Part shown: one piece after another, positions 42,656 to 51,546 of the stretch
Layout of the letters: every line of letters starts with the position of its first letter
How positions within the stretch are numbered: the stretch's first letter is position 1
Assembly (NCBI GenBank): GCA_030263385.1
Contig: SZOX01000004.1
Coordinates: 124,001-188,000, forward strand
DNA: 64,000 nucleotides
Direction: 5' to 3'
Source: Zeimonas sp003577305
GTDB lineage: Bacteria; Pseudomonadota; Gammaproteobacteria; Burkholderiales; Burkholderiaceae_E
Notes under the pieces: model-generated
The model's database searches: none
What the model was told of the DNA's origin: nothing
What the model saw: the letters and a program-made list of their open reading frames with translations, nothing else
Translations under genes and position numbers: made by a program

Positions 42656-43261
42656 TTGGACTTCGGTTCGCTCGTTTCGCAGCACGGCTACTGGTTGCTC
42701 GCGCTCGGCTGCTTTCTCGAGGGCGAGACGGTGCTGCTGCTCGCGGGGCTGGCCGCGCGCAGCGGCTACCTGTCGCCGGTCGGCGTACTCGCAGGCGCAA
42801 CCGTTGCGGCTGCGGCAGGGGACCAGTGCTTCTACTGGATCGGCCGCTCGAAGGGCCCCGCGCTGCTGCAGCGCTTCCCCCGGCTCGCAGGCCGTGCAGC
42901 GTCGCTGCAGGCCCGCGTCGGTCGCCACGATGCGTGGCTGATCGTGGGCCTGCGCTTTGCCTGGGGCATGCGCGTCGCGGGCCCGGTCGCACTTGGTGCG
43001 ATGCGCGTACCGGCACCCCGATTCGCGGCGTTCAATCTCTTCGGGGCACTGCTTTGGGCCGCCGCGATCGGTGGTCTCGGCTGGTTCGCAGGCCTGGCGG
43101 CCGAACGCATCCTCGGTGATCTGCGGCATCTCGAATTGCCGCTGTTCGCCGCAGTCGCGATGGCCGGGACGCTGGCCTGGTGGATCCGGCGGCGCCGCGC
43201 GCACCCGCGCCCGGAACATCGCCGGGACGGCCGCTGGGAACGCCGCCGGGAACGTCGCTGA
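42656..43261 (+). CDS. DedA-family membrane protein
   Basis: A 201-residue inner-membrane protein of the DedA/SNARE-associated family (undecaprenyl-phosphate or lipid flippases and proton-dependent transporters). It has FLEGETVLLLAGLAARSGYLSP, AAAAGDQCFYWIGRSKG and RFAWGMRVAGPVALGAMRVP, with R and G positions typical of DedA. The start is TTG at 42656, read as LDFGSLVSQHGYW, because homologues start here and GGAG lies seven bases upstream; no ATG fits. The C-terminus is a basic Arg-rich tail of about 25 residues. Confidence 0.85.
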   Translation: MDFGSLVSQHGYWLLALGCFLEGETVLLLAGLAARSGYLSPVGVLAGATVAAAAGDQCFYWIGRSKGPALLQRFPRLAGRAASLQARVGRHDAWLIVGLRFAWGMRVAGPVALGAMRVPAPRFAAFNLFGALLWAAAIGGLGWFAGLAAERILGDLRHLELPLFAAVAMAGTLAWWIRRRRAHPRPEHRRDGRWERRRERR

Positions 43262-43306
43262 GTACGCTGGCGGGTACGCCGCTCGCGCGGCCGCAATGAC
43301 GATCGC

Positions 43307-45722
43307 TCAGGCGGCGTCGAGCCGCCGTGTCAGCACCGCTTTCACCCAGTCGTTCGGACCGAGCGCCAGCAGCCCCGTGCTCACGGCGAGCAGCGCGATC
43401 TCGCCTGGCCGCAGCGCGCCCATCTCGCCCAGGCCAAGGAGTCCGATCAGCACGCCGGCGACGGCATCGGCGAGCAGGGCCGCGGCCAGCAATGCGCTCG
43501 GCCGCGACGCGTAGAATGCGCGCCGCTCGCGCACCGACACCACCGAGAACAGTGCGAAGAACAGCAGCAGCTGGAACGTGAACGCCTGCAGATGCGCCGG
43601 ATCGCTTGCCAGCCCGAGTCGATGCCAGCCGAACGCGAGCAGCGCCAGCGCCTCGACGAGCATCAGTACGCCGAGCACGACCGCGACGCGCACCAGCGGC
43701 CCGATGTTCCAGGTTTCGGGGGCCTGCGACGGGCGCACGCGATCGGTGGCCAGCGCGATCTTGACGAAGTCGGTCATGAACACCAGCAGCACCATGCCCA
43801 GGGCCGAGATGACGAACTCGCCGGTCACGAGGAACGCGATGACGACCAACCCCGCCTTCATGATCGTGCGGCTCACCTTGTTGACGATCCAGGTGAGCAC
43901 GCGCTGGTAGATCGACCTGCCGATGCGCACGAGGTCGACGATGTTCGCGAGGCCTTCGGTGGTCAGCACCGCGCTCGCCGCGCCCTTGGCGACGTCGGTC
44001 GCGCCGCTCACCGCGATGCCCACCTCCGCCTGGCGCAGCGCGGGCGCATCGTTCACGCCGTCGCCGGTCATCGCGACCACGTGGCCAGCAGCCTGCAGAT
44101 GGGTCACGACCCGGAACTTGTCTTCCGGAAACACCTCGGCGAAGCCGTCGGCGTCCGCGACCAGTGCCGAGGCAGGCGACGCACGCAACTCGGGCGCGCG
44201 CACGATCTCGCCCAGTCCGAGCATGCGTGCGATTTCCCGGGCAACCGGCAGCGAATCGCCGGTGAGCATCTTCACCCGGACACCGAGTGCGCGCAGCGCC
44301 TCGATCAACTGCCGCGCGTCGGGGCGAGGGGCGTCGTGCAGCAGCGCCAGGCCGACCAGCTGCAGCGGCTCGCCGCCACGCGACCGCGAGGCTGCGAACA
44401 CCGCGCGCCGCTTCCGCGTCGGCGCCGCGCTCGAGCGCGGCGATCGCCCCGGCATCGAGTCCGGCCGCGGCGGCCACCGTGCGCAGCGCGCCCTTCACGC
44501 AGCGCAGCGTGGTGCCATCGATCTCGACGACGGCTTCGGTGTGCCGCGTCGACGGCGAGAACGGCACGAACGAGTGCAGCCGTGCCGTTCGCGGGGCCAG
44601 GCCGCCGTCGTGCGCGGCGCGCAGGAAAGCGAGGTCGATCGGATCCGCATTGGCTTCGTTCGACGCCAGTGCGCCGATGCGCACGACGTCGTCGCCGGTG
44701 AAGCCCGGCTGCGGCAACGCGCCCGCCAGCGACAGGCGATTCATCGTCAGCGTTCCGGTCTTGTCGGCGCACAACACGTCCATCGTCGCGGCGTCCTCGA
44801 CCGCGCCGAGCCGGGTGATCAGCACGCCGCGGCGCGCGAGTTCCATCGAGCCCAGCGCCATGCTCACCGTGAACATCACCGGCAGCGCCACCGGCACTGC
44901 GCTCAACAGCACGACCAGCGCGATCGGCAGCGTGTCGGCGAGCGGCAGGTGCTGCCAGATCGACACGCCCAGGGTCAGTGCCACCATCGCCCCGACGATG
45001 AGGAACAGCCAGCGAACCACCCGGGCGATCACTTCCTCGACGTGCATTTTCGGCTGCGCACCCGCGACCAGTTGCGCGGTGCGGCCGAAGTACGTCTGCG
45101 TGCCCGTCGCGGTGATCACCGCGGTGGCTTCGCCGTCGCGCACGGTCGACCCCGAATAGAGCGTGCCGTCGACGCGCACCGCGAGTTCCTGCGACTCGCC
45201 GGTGAGCGCCGACTGGTCGACCTTCAGTGCGCCGTCGACGAGCTGCATGTCGGCCGCGACGAAGTCACCCGCACGCACGCGCACCAGGTCGCCCTTCACC
45301 AGGGTGCGCGCCGCAACCGTCGACCAGCTCCCGTCGCGAAGCGCTCTTGCCTGCACGTCGAGGCGTCGGCGCAGCAAAGCCACCGCCGCGGCCGCACGCT
45401 GCTCCTGCACGAAGCCGAGGATCGCGTTCACCACCAGCAGCGCCACCGCGACCTGGAAGTCGGCCTGCTTGCCGAGCAGGTACGAGAGCAGCGCGATCAG
45501 CTCGAGCATCCACGCCGACAAGCCCCAGAAGTGGCGCAGGAAGAGCCGCACCGGATGGCGCGCCTTCTCGGGGACTTCGTTGGCGCCGAAGCGCTGAAGT
45601 CGCGACGCCGCCTCTTCGCTCGACAGGCCCCGCTGGCGATCGGTACCCAGCGCGACGAGCGTCTGCGCGGCAGTGCTCACCGTCGTGGCGACGGTGTTGG
45701 CCGAAGCTCGTGCTGCGTCCAT
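43307..45722 (-). pseudogene. Proton-efflux-type P-type ATPase, interrupted by one frameshift
   Basis: Two overlapping frames together encode a complete P3A-type (plasma-membrane H+-ATPase-like) pump of about 800 residues. Frame one (from ATG 45722) carries LTGESQELAV, the phosphorylation motif DKTGTLTMNR and the nucleotide domain up to AARGVRSLAVA. Frame two (to 43307) carries GGEPLQLVGLALLHDAPRPD, MLTGDSLPVAREIARMLGL, GDGVNDAPALRQAEVGIAVS and six C-terminal membrane helices. The switch is at about 44377-44385, where one extra base (or two missing) breaks the frame. All catalytic motifs are intact, so either a very recent mutation or a sequencing error. The upstream DUF488 gene ends 31 bases before on the same strand. 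Confidence 0.85.
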
Positions 45723-45752
45723 GTCGATACGCTCGTGGCTTATCATCACGCG

Positions 45753-46310
45753 TTACCGAGGTCTTTCCTCGGTTCGCAGATCCGGCACCGGATAGCGAAG
45801 ACTGCCGTCGGCCTGCTGGCGCGCGCTCGGCGTCGGCGTTGCCGGTTCGATCTTTCCGGGGCCCATGATGTGGAACACCGACTCTCCCTCGAACAGCAGG
45901 TAGTCGGCGATGATCCGGCGATGGCAGCGCCACCACACCGCCTCCGCGCACATGATCGCGCAGCGGTGCGCTTGCGCCAGCACCCGCAGTTCCTGCAGCC
46001 CGATGCGAAACGGCGGCGTCATCGCGTAGTCTGCATAATTGCGAAAGCTCGCGTTCTCCCACCAGTCGTTGGGCGATGGCACAGCGCCCTTGCGCCGACC
46101 TCGCAGCCCGCCGAGCGCCGCGACGTGGCGGTAGCCGATGCCGTATCCGGCCAGCGCGGCGGGGAGGGCGTCGGCGTTGAACTGGGGATTGGCCCGCGAG
46201 CGGGCGATCGTGCGCACGTCCACGACCAGGTTGCATCGGGCCTGCTGTAACAGCAATGCGAACTCGGCGATCGACCGCGTCGAGTGCCCGATGGTGTAGA
46301 AATCCGTCAT
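45753..46310 (-). CDS. DUF488-family protein
   Basis: A 185-residue protein with the DUF488 opening FYTIGHSTRSIAEFALLLQQ, VVDVRTIARSRANPQFN and the cysteine/arginine centre IMCAEAVWWRCHRRIIADYL. Function of the family is unknown; the conserved Cys in CAEAxxxxCHR suggests metal or thiol chemistry. Its stop is 31 bases from the ATPase start, consistent with an operon; a hairpin spans the stop (45756-45772). Divergent from the GST gene with 25 bases between starts. Confidence 0.88.
   Translation of the reverse strand: MTDFYTIGHSTRSIAEFALLLQQARCNLVVDVRTIARSRANPQFNADALPAALAGYGIGYRHVAALGGLRGRRKGAVPSPNDWWENASFRNYADYAMTPPFRIGLQELRVLAQAHRCAIMCAEAVWWRCHRRIIADYLLFEGESVFHIMGPGKIEPATPTPSARQQADGSLRYPVPDLRTEERPR
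45756..45772 (-). other. Stem-loop at the DUF488 stop codon before the P-type ATPase
   Basis: CCGAGG-TCTTT-CCTCGG forms a 6-bp stem with a 5-base loop across the last codons of DUF488. No U-run follows, so it is not a standard terminator. It could affect coupling or mRNA stability between the two genes. Confidence 0.35.
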
Positions 46311-46335
46311 CCGAATTCCCGTCTGGAGGTTGTCC

Positions 46336-46941
46336 GTGAAGCTCTACTACTCCCCCGGTGCCTGCTCGCTGTCTCCGCACATTGTGTTGCACGAGGCAGG
46401 GCTGCCTTTCGAAACCGTACTGGCCAGCACGAAGACGCACAAGTTGCCCGACGGCACCGACTACTACAGCATCAATCCGCGCGGCTACGTGCCGCTGCTC
46501 GAATTGGACGACGGCCAGCGACTCACCGAAGGCCCGGTGATCGTGCAGTGGATCGCCGACCAGGTGCCGCAGAAGAGACTCGCGCCGTCGGCCGGAACGA
46601 TGCCGCGCTACCGCGTGATGGAGTGGCTCAACTTCGTGAGTGCCGAGCTTCACAAGCAGTTCAGCCCGCTGTTCAATCCCGCCTACCCGGAAGAGGCGAA
46701 GGCGATCAATCGCGAGAAGCTGCTGGGCCGCTACACCTGGGTCGACGAGCAACTGGCCGGCAGGCAGTACCTGATGGGCGATGAATACTCCGTCGCCGAT
46801 GCCTACCTGTACACCGTCACCCGCTGGACCGTGCCGATGAAGCTCGACATTTCATCGCGCGCCAACCTCGCCGCGTTCATGGCGCGTATGGACCAGCGTC
46901 CGGCCGTGCAGCGCGCGCTCGCGGCGGAGGGGCTCGCGTAG
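46336..46941 (+). CDS. Glutathione S-transferase (GstA-like)
   Basis: A 201-residue beta-class GST (cytosol). N-terminal MKLYYSPGACSLSPHIVLHE type (here starting with GTG at 46336, six bases after GGAGG) carries the beta-class catalytic cysteine (GACSLSPH); INPRGYVPLLELDDG and TEGPVIVQWIADQ form the glutathione site. The C-terminal half (GDEYSVADAYLYTVTRW) is standard. Similar to E. coli GstA (201 residues). Convergent with LysE, five bases apart. Confidence 0.93.
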   Translation: MKLYYSPGACSLSPHIVLHEAGLPFETVLASTKTHKLPDGTDYYSINPRGYVPLLELDDGQRLTEGPVIVQWIADQVPQKRLAPSAGTMPRYRVMEWLNFVSAELHKQFSPLFNPAYPEEAKAINREKLLGRYTWVDEQLAGRQYLMGDEYSVADAYLYTVTRWTVPMKLDISSRANLAAFMARMDQRPAVQRALAAEGLA

Positions 46942-46946
46942 CCTGA

Positions 46947-47573
46947 TCACCGCGCCGACGTCAGCAGGCGCACCGCCAGGCCGGCGAAGACGGCTCCGCA
47001 CAGCCGGTTCAGGTACACCTGCGCGCGCACGGACCGCCGCAGCAGGTTACCGATGGCGCCCGCAAGCAGTGCCACCGTGCCGAAACTGAGCACCGTGGCC
47101 ACGATGAAGCACAGGCCGAACCAGACGATCTGAAGTGCTACCGGCCCGGCACTCGGCTCGACGAACTGCGGCAGGAAGGCCAGGAAGAACAGCAGCACCT
47201 TGGGGTTCGTCAGGTTCATCACGATCCCTCGCGCGAACAGTCCGCGGGGCGAGGCTCCCGGAGCGCCGGCGTCCTCCAGAGGGCCGGAAGGGGCCCGAAA
47301 GGCCTGCCAGGCCAGGTAGGCGAGGTATGCGGCCCCCACGAGCTTGAGCACGGTAAACGCGGCCTCGGATGCGGCGAACACCGCAGCCAGGCCGAAGGCT
47401 ACGGCCAGTGTGTGCACGCAAATGCCGGTGCAGAGGCCGCCGATCACGAGCATGCCCGCGCGTTTGCCCCGGGCAATCGACTGCATCAGCACGAAAGTGT
47501 TGTCCGGCCCCGGGGTGAAACCGAGAACGATTGCGACGAGAAAGAAAGCGACGCTCGTCTCGAGTGAAGGCAT
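46947..47573 (-). CDS. LysE/RhtB-family amino acid exporter
   Basis: A 208-residue inner-membrane exporter with six hydrophobic segments. The opening ends with FTPGPDNTFVLMQSIARGKRAG, the family signature, followed by GICVHTLAVAFGLAAVFAAS and NLTNPKVLLFFLAFLPQFVEP. LysE/RhtB members export basic or small neutral amino acids such as homoserine and threonine. The ATG at 47573 (MPSLETSVAFF) was chosen over an adjacent upstream GTG. It reads away from the dif-containing gap. Confidence 0.92.
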   Translation of the reverse strand: MPSLETSVAFFLVAIVLGFTPGPDNTFVLMQSIARGKRAGMLVIGGLCTGICVHTLAVAFGLAAVFAASEAAFTVLKLVGAAYLAYLAWQAFRAPSGPLEDAGAPGASPRGLFARGIVMNLTNPKVLLFFLAFLPQFVEPSAGPVALQIVWFGLCFIVATVLSFGTVALLAGAIGNLLRRSVRAQVYLNRLCGAVFAGLAVRLLTSAR

Positions 47574-47981
47574 CACGGCTCCGGGGGAACAGCAGACAAG
47601 ACAGCGATTCTAGGCCTTCGCGACGAGAGCGCGCCCGGGCGGTGAGCCAGGTGTCCGGATTTACAGGAACTCCGCCGCAACACCAACGATCAATCAACAG
47701 GTTATCTGCGTTTGCTATTCGACAACCTTAACTTCTTTGACAATGTTCATCGGCCGGCCACTACTGTGTCGTCCTCGGACACGCATCGTAAGCAACAACT
47801 CGAAGATATCGCTGCAACCTATTGATATTGCGTCATTCCATGAACTGATGGAAGACAGACATCCATCGGAGAAGCATCGGATTGCAGCGCCAGCACCGGC
47901 ACGGCTTGAAGGCCCGATGACTTTACATAATACACATTATGCGCACTGAGATCCGAGGCACGCCGATTCCAGAAGCCAGCC
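47574..47981. other. Intergenic region flanking the dif-like site
   Basis: A 408-base gap, longest in the window, clearly more AT-rich than its surroundings (especially 47690-47850). No supported gene is seen: a 70-codon plus-strand frame from 47737 has no ribosome binding site and no recognisable sequence. The dif-like site sits near the right end. Other content is unrecognised. Confidence 0.7.
47920..47947 (-). other. dif: Chromosome dimer resolution site (dif-like, XerC/XerD)
   Basis: Read on the minus strand, the 28 bases consist of an 11-base XerC arm AGTGCGCATAA, a 6-base centre TGTGTA and an 11-base XerD arm TTATGTAAAGT. E. coli dif has GGTGCGCATAA, TGTATA, TTATGTTAAAT; 24 of 28 positions agree and the palindromic core CATAAT/ATTATG is exact. 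Spacing (11-6-11) is that of a dif site, where XerCD resolve chromosome dimers at the terminus. It lies in a gene-free AT-richer gap, and gene orientation on the two sides fits a terminus. Functional status is inferred from sequence only. Confidence 0.85.
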
Positions 47982-48350
47982 TCAGTCCTTCTTTCTGCGC
48001 CTCGCCTCCAGGAACTCCGCGAGCGCGTGCGCATTGTTGAACCGCTCCTCCCTGGCTCCGAACAGCAGGCTCACCGTGCGATGGTGATCGACCAGTCCGG
48101 TCAGTTCGGCGACGGCCGCCGGTTCGGCTTCGAGTTCGGCGAAATACCGGGCCTTGAAGGCGTCCCACCGCGCTGGGTCGTGGTTGAACCAGCGACGCAG
48201 TTCGTTCGAGGGCGAAACAGTCTTCAGCCAGGCGTCGATGTGCGCATGCTCGCGGCTCAATCCGCGCGGCCAGAGCCGGTCGACCAGGATCCTGAATCCG
48301 TCGGCTGCCGATGGCGGCTCGTAGACCCGCTTGACCCGAATCGTCGTCAT
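47982..48350 (-). CDS. YeaO-like DUF488 protein
   Basis: A 122-residue protein of the short YeaO branch of DUF488: VKRVYEPPSAADGFRILVDRLWPRG is the signature, followed by HIDAWLKTVSPSNELRRWF and TVSLLFGAREERFNNAHALAEFL. Role unknown. The gene begins 125 bases from the divergent dehydrogenase gene and is transcribed toward the dif-like site, 34 bases beyond its stop codon. Start at MTTIRVKR (48350) preceded by GGGGGTGG. Confidence 0.9.
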   Translation of the reverse strand: MTTIRVKRVYEPPSAADGFRILVDRLWPRGLSREHAHIDAWLKTVSPSNELRRWFNHDPARWDAFKARYFAELEAEPAAVAELTGLVDHHRTVSLLFGAREERFNNAHALAEFLEARRRKKD

Positions 48351-48475
48351 CGCCACCCCCGCATCAGTTGATGGTCCCGGTTCCCGACTTTACCTCTTGC
48401 CCCGATGCGAACGGCGACGCGCGCATCGCTCGCAGGGGGTTAGAGTGGCGTGCATCGGGAGCGAGGACGACCGCA

Positions 48476-49351
48476 ATGGCGCACGAGCAACGTATCGGCA
48501 TGATCGGGGTGGGGCTGATGGGCCACGGCATCGCATCCAGCCTGCTCAGGCATGGCCTGCCGCTCAGCTTCCTCGACCACCCGGGCAACCGGCCGACCGC
48601 CGACCTGATCGCTGCAGGTGCACGAGCCGTCGCGAGCGGCGCGGCGCTGGCCGGTGTATCCGACGTCGTGATTCTCTGCGTCACGGGTTCTCCGGAAGTC
48701 GAAGACAGCGTGTTTCGCGACGATGGAGTGCTCGCCGGACTGCGCCCGGGTTCGGTGGTGATCGACTGTTCGACCGCGATGCCCTCCTCCACGGTTCGCG
48801 TCGCCGCCGCGATCGAGGCCGCGGGCGGCAGGTTCATGGACGCGCCGATGACGCGCACGCCGAAGGAGGCCGCCGAGGGAAAGCTGAACCTGATCGTCGG
48901 CAGTGACCCGGCACTGTTCGCCGAATGCCGGCCGCTGCTGGCGCGCTTCGCGGAGAACATCGTTCATGCCGGGCCGGTCGGCTCCGGGCACGCACTCAAA
49001 CTGTTGCACAACTTCGTCTCGCTGGGTTTCGCCGCAGTGCTCGCCGAGGCCACCGCCTGCGCCCGGCGCGCAGGCGTCGACACCGACGTGCTGCTGCAAG
49101 TGCTGGCCAAGGGCGGCGGCGGCGGCGTGGTGTTCGAGCGCCTGCGTCCGTTCATCGAGGTGCGCGACGATTCGGGCTTTCGGTTCACGATCGCCAACGC
49201 GCTGAAGGACATGGGCTACTACACCGCGATGGCCGGCGAGCGCGGTGCCGCGAGCGTCACCGCGGAGGCGGTGCGCGAAACCTACGCACGCGCCGCCCGC
49301 AAGCACGGCGGATCGACCGTGCCTGCCCTGATCGACCTGCTGTCGTCCTGA
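48476..49351 (+). CDS. NAD(P)-dependent beta-hydroxyacid dehydrogenase (3-hydroxyisobutyrate dehydrogenase family)
   Basis: A 291-residue cytosolic oxidoreductase. The Rossmann motif is IGMIGVGLMGHGIASSLL at residues 6-23; MDAPMTRTPKEAAEGKLNLIV corresponds to the substrate-loop signature, and the catalytic lysine is in KLLHNFVSLGF. Substrates in the family include 3-hydroxyisobutyrate, tartronate semialdehyde and related short acids; this one is not assignable. The ATG at 48476 is preceded by GAGG. Neighbours show no pathway link. Confidence 0.9.
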   Translation: MAHEQRIGMIGVGLMGHGIASSLLRHGLPLSFLDHPGNRPTADLIAAGARAVASGAALAGVSDVVILCVTGSPEVEDSVFRDDGVLAGLRPGSVVIDCSTAMPSSTVRVAAAIEAAGGRFMDAPMTRTPKEAAEGKLNLIVGSDPALFAECRPLLARFAENIVHAGPVGSGHALKLLHNFVSLGFAAVLAEATACARRAGVDTDVLLQVLAKGGGGGVVFERLRPFIEVRDDSGFRFTIANALKDMGYYTAMAGERGAASVTAEAVRETYARAARKHGGSTVPALIDLLSS

Positions 49352-49417
49352 AAACCTGGCGGGAGCGCCGCCGAACCGTGGTGCCGATCGCTGCCCGCGT
49401 TTCCCGACGGACGGAGG

Positions 49418-49825
49418 TCAGGCCCTGCGGCGCCCGTCCACGCTGAAGCCCCCAGGACCAAAACCCACCAGGAACAGCAAGCCCCCGGCGATCGCGATGT
49501 TCTTGTCGAACATGATCTTCTGCAGCATCTGCTGGTCGGCCGGAAGCGTCCAGTAGTTGTGGAAGAAGATCGCGGCGACCAGCGTGAACACGGCCAGCGC
49601 GGCCGCCGCAATCCGGGTTCGGTAACCCACCAGCACCGCCAGCCCACAGACGAGTTCGATCACCATCGCGATTGCGGCGAGCACCATCGGCATCGGCAGC
49701 CCTTTCGACGCGATGTAGCCGGCGGTGCCCGAAAGGCTCATGATCTTGCCCCAACCTGCGGGGACGAACAGCCAGGCCATCGCGATGCGGCCTGCCAGGG
49801 GCGCAGTCTTCTCGAATGCGGTCAT
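49418..49825 (-). CDS. DoxX-family membrane protein
   Basis: A 135-residue protein with four hydrophobic segments. It has RIAMAWLFVPAGWGKIMSLSG and LPMPMVLAAIAMVIELVCGLAVLVGYRTR, the DoxX pattern, and KIMFDKNIAIAGGLLFLVGFGPG near the end. The family is found in redox- and quinone-related complexes; role here is unknown. GGAGG six bases before the ATG supports the start. Divergent from the ZIP gene by 88 bases. Confidence 0.9.
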   Translation of the reverse strand: MTAFEKTAPLAGRIAMAWLFVPAGWGKIMSLSGTAGYIASKGLPMPMVLAAIAMVIELVCGLAVLVGYRTRIAAAALAVFTLVAAIFFHNYWTLPADQQMLQKIMFDKNIAIAGGLLFLVGFGPGGFSVDGRRRA

Positions 49826-49913
49826 CGGTGCCTCCGTTTCGGTTGGGCCGGTCAAGGTAGCACGATGAGCCGGACTTGATAATCTCGGCTCCGCCGCACC
49901 GACCGATGGCACC

Positions 49914-50717
49914 ATGATCCTGTCTGAGTTCCTGCACGACGCTTCGCCGCTCTTCCTGGCCCTGCTGGCCAGCCTGTTCGGCGGCACGATCGCTACCACC
50001 GTCGGCGCCCTGCCCGCGCTCGTGGTCAACCGGCTCTCGCCGCGCGCCAGCAACGCGATGCTCGCATTCTCGGCAGGCGTGATGCTCGCGGCGACCGTCT
50101 TCTCGCTGCTGCTGCCGGGGCTCGAACTGGCCCAGCCGATGTTCGGAGGCCGCAAGGCGGGTGCGCTGGCGGTGGTTGCCGCGTTGAGCGCGGGCGGGCT
50201 CATGATGGCGGCGGTGCACCGCTTCCTGCCGCACGAGCATTTCGCGAAGGGGCCGGAAGGCCCGGGTCCGGAGCGCCTGGCGCGCGTCTGGCTGTTCATA
50301 TTCGCGATTGCGGTACACAACTTCCCCGAGGGGCTCTCGATGGGCGTGGGCGCGGCCAGCGGCGACGCTGCGATCGGCATCAGCGTCACGCTCGCGATCG
50401 CACTGCAGAACCTGCCCGAAGGCCTTGCGGTCGCGATGGCGCTGGTCGGTCTCGGCTACAGCCGTGCGCACGCGCTGGGCGTGGCCGCGCTCACCGGGGT
50501 CGTCGAACTGTTCGGTGGACTGGTAGGTGCCGGACTGCTGGCCATCTCGCAGGCCATGCTTCCGCTTGCGCTCGCGTTCGCGGCCGGCACGATGCTGTTC
50601 GTGATCAGCGACGAAGTGATTCCCGAGACGCATCGGGCGGGTTTTGGCGACAGCGCCACCGCAGCGCTGTTCGTCGGATTCGGGCTGACCTTCTTCCTGG
50701 ACGTGGCGATCGGCTGA
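49914..50717 (+). CDS. ZIP-family divalent metal transporter
   Basis: A 267-residue inner-membrane transporter with eight helices. Metal-binding motifs HNFPEGLSMGVG (TM4) and NLPEGLAVAMALVG (TM5) match the ZIP transport site, as in E. coli ZupT (257 residues). Expected to import Zn2+, Fe2+ or Mn2+. The histidine-containing loop HRFLPHEHFAKG lies between TM3 and TM4. A GATAAT element at about 49880 may be its -10. Regulation by metals is not visible in the leader. Confidence 0.9.
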   Translation: MILSEFLHDASPLFLALLASLFGGTIATTVGALPALVVNRLSPRASNAMLAFSAGVMLAATVFSLLLPGLELAQPMFGGRKAGALAVVAALSAGGLMMAAVHRFLPHEHFAKGPEGPGPERLARVWLFIFAIAVHNFPEGLSMGVGAASGDAAIGISVTLAIALQNLPEGLAVAMALVGLGYSRAHALGVAALTGVVELFGGLVGAGLLAISQAMLPLALAFAAGTMLFVISDEVIPETHRAGFGDSATAALFVGFGLTFFLDVAIG

Positions 50718-50751
50718 ACTGCGGCGTGCGCGTCGCGCTCCGGGACGGCGC

Positions 50752-51546
50752 TCAGTCGCGCATGCCCGGCAGTCTCGGGGCGCTGCCGGATTCAGCGCGA
50801 CGCTTCTCCTCCTCGATCATCTCCACGGTGCGCGGCCGCTCCAGCGTGCCGTAGCGGCGTGCGTAATCGGCGGCGCGCCCGCGCACCCACTCGGCAAGCT
50901 CCGTCTGCCCCTGGCGCTGCAGGTAGGCCGCCGCGTCCATGCCGGCCTCGTTGCGTGCAGTCGGGTCGGCGCCGGCCGTCACCAGCAGGCGCACCACCTC
51001 GGGATGTCCATGTCGCGCAGCCATCATCAACGGCGTCGTGCGATTCGGCGACTGCGCGTCGATGTAGGCGTTCTCGTCGAGCAGGTAACGCGCCAGCTCG
51101 GCGTGCCCGTTCGTGGCTGCATAGTGAAGGGGCGTCCAGCCGGCCCGGTTCACCTCGGCGCCCCTTTGCACCAGCAGCCTGGCCACGTCGAGCTGCCCGT
51201 GAAACGCCGCGAACATCAGCGCGGTTTCGCCGTGCCGGTTCGGTGCATCGACCAGCGTGCCGGACAGCCTGGCCAGCAGACGCACCGTTTTCCACGACCT
51301 GTCGCGCGCGGCCACGACGATCGCCGGGCCCAGTTCGGGGTGCACCACGTTCGTGTCGACACCGCGCAGCAGCAGCGTCTGCACCCGGTCGACCTCGTCG
51401 CGCTGCAACGCGTCCCAGAACGCGCTCGAGGCGCTCGCACCCGGTTGCGGTGCTCCCATCGCAGCCCGGGTCAACAGCCCGAGCCCCAGGGCCAGCATCG
51501 CGACGCCCTTCGACAGGCCGCGCCTGAACTTCAAGTTACATATCAT
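50752..51546 (-). CDS. Ankyrin-repeat periplasmic/secreted protein
   Basis: A 264-residue protein with a likely N-terminal signal peptide (GLSKGVAMLALGLGLLTRAAMGA) and about five ankyrin repeats, including GETALMFAAFHGQLDVARLL, GWTPLHYAATNGHAELARYL and RTTPLMMAARHGHPEVVRLL. The tail is Arg/Glu-rich (VEMIEEEKRRAESG). Ankyrin repeats mediate protein contacts; partners are unknown. Its ATG (51546) overlaps the end of tatD by 11 bases (tatD stop at 51536-51538), so translation is probably coupled. This order (tatD then ankyrin) is common in Burkholderiales. Confidence 0.88.
   Translation of the reverse strand: MICNLKFRRGLSKGVAMLALGLGLLTRAAMGAPQPGASASSAFWDALQRDEVDRVQTLLLRGVDTNVVHPELGPAIVVAARDRSWKTVRLLARLSGTLVDAPNRHGETALMFAAFHGQLDVARLLVQRGAEVNRAGWTPLHYAATNGHAELARYLLDENAYIDAQSPNRTTPLMMAARHGHPEVVRLLVTAGADPTARNEAGMDAAAYLQRQGQTELAEWVRGRAADYARRYGTLERPRTVEMIEEEKRRAESGSAPRLPGMRD

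Noticed and set aside
47737..47949. A 70-codon plus-strand frame in the dif-containing gap
   Set aside because: No ribosome binding site, no recognisable sequence, and it overlaps the dif-like site.
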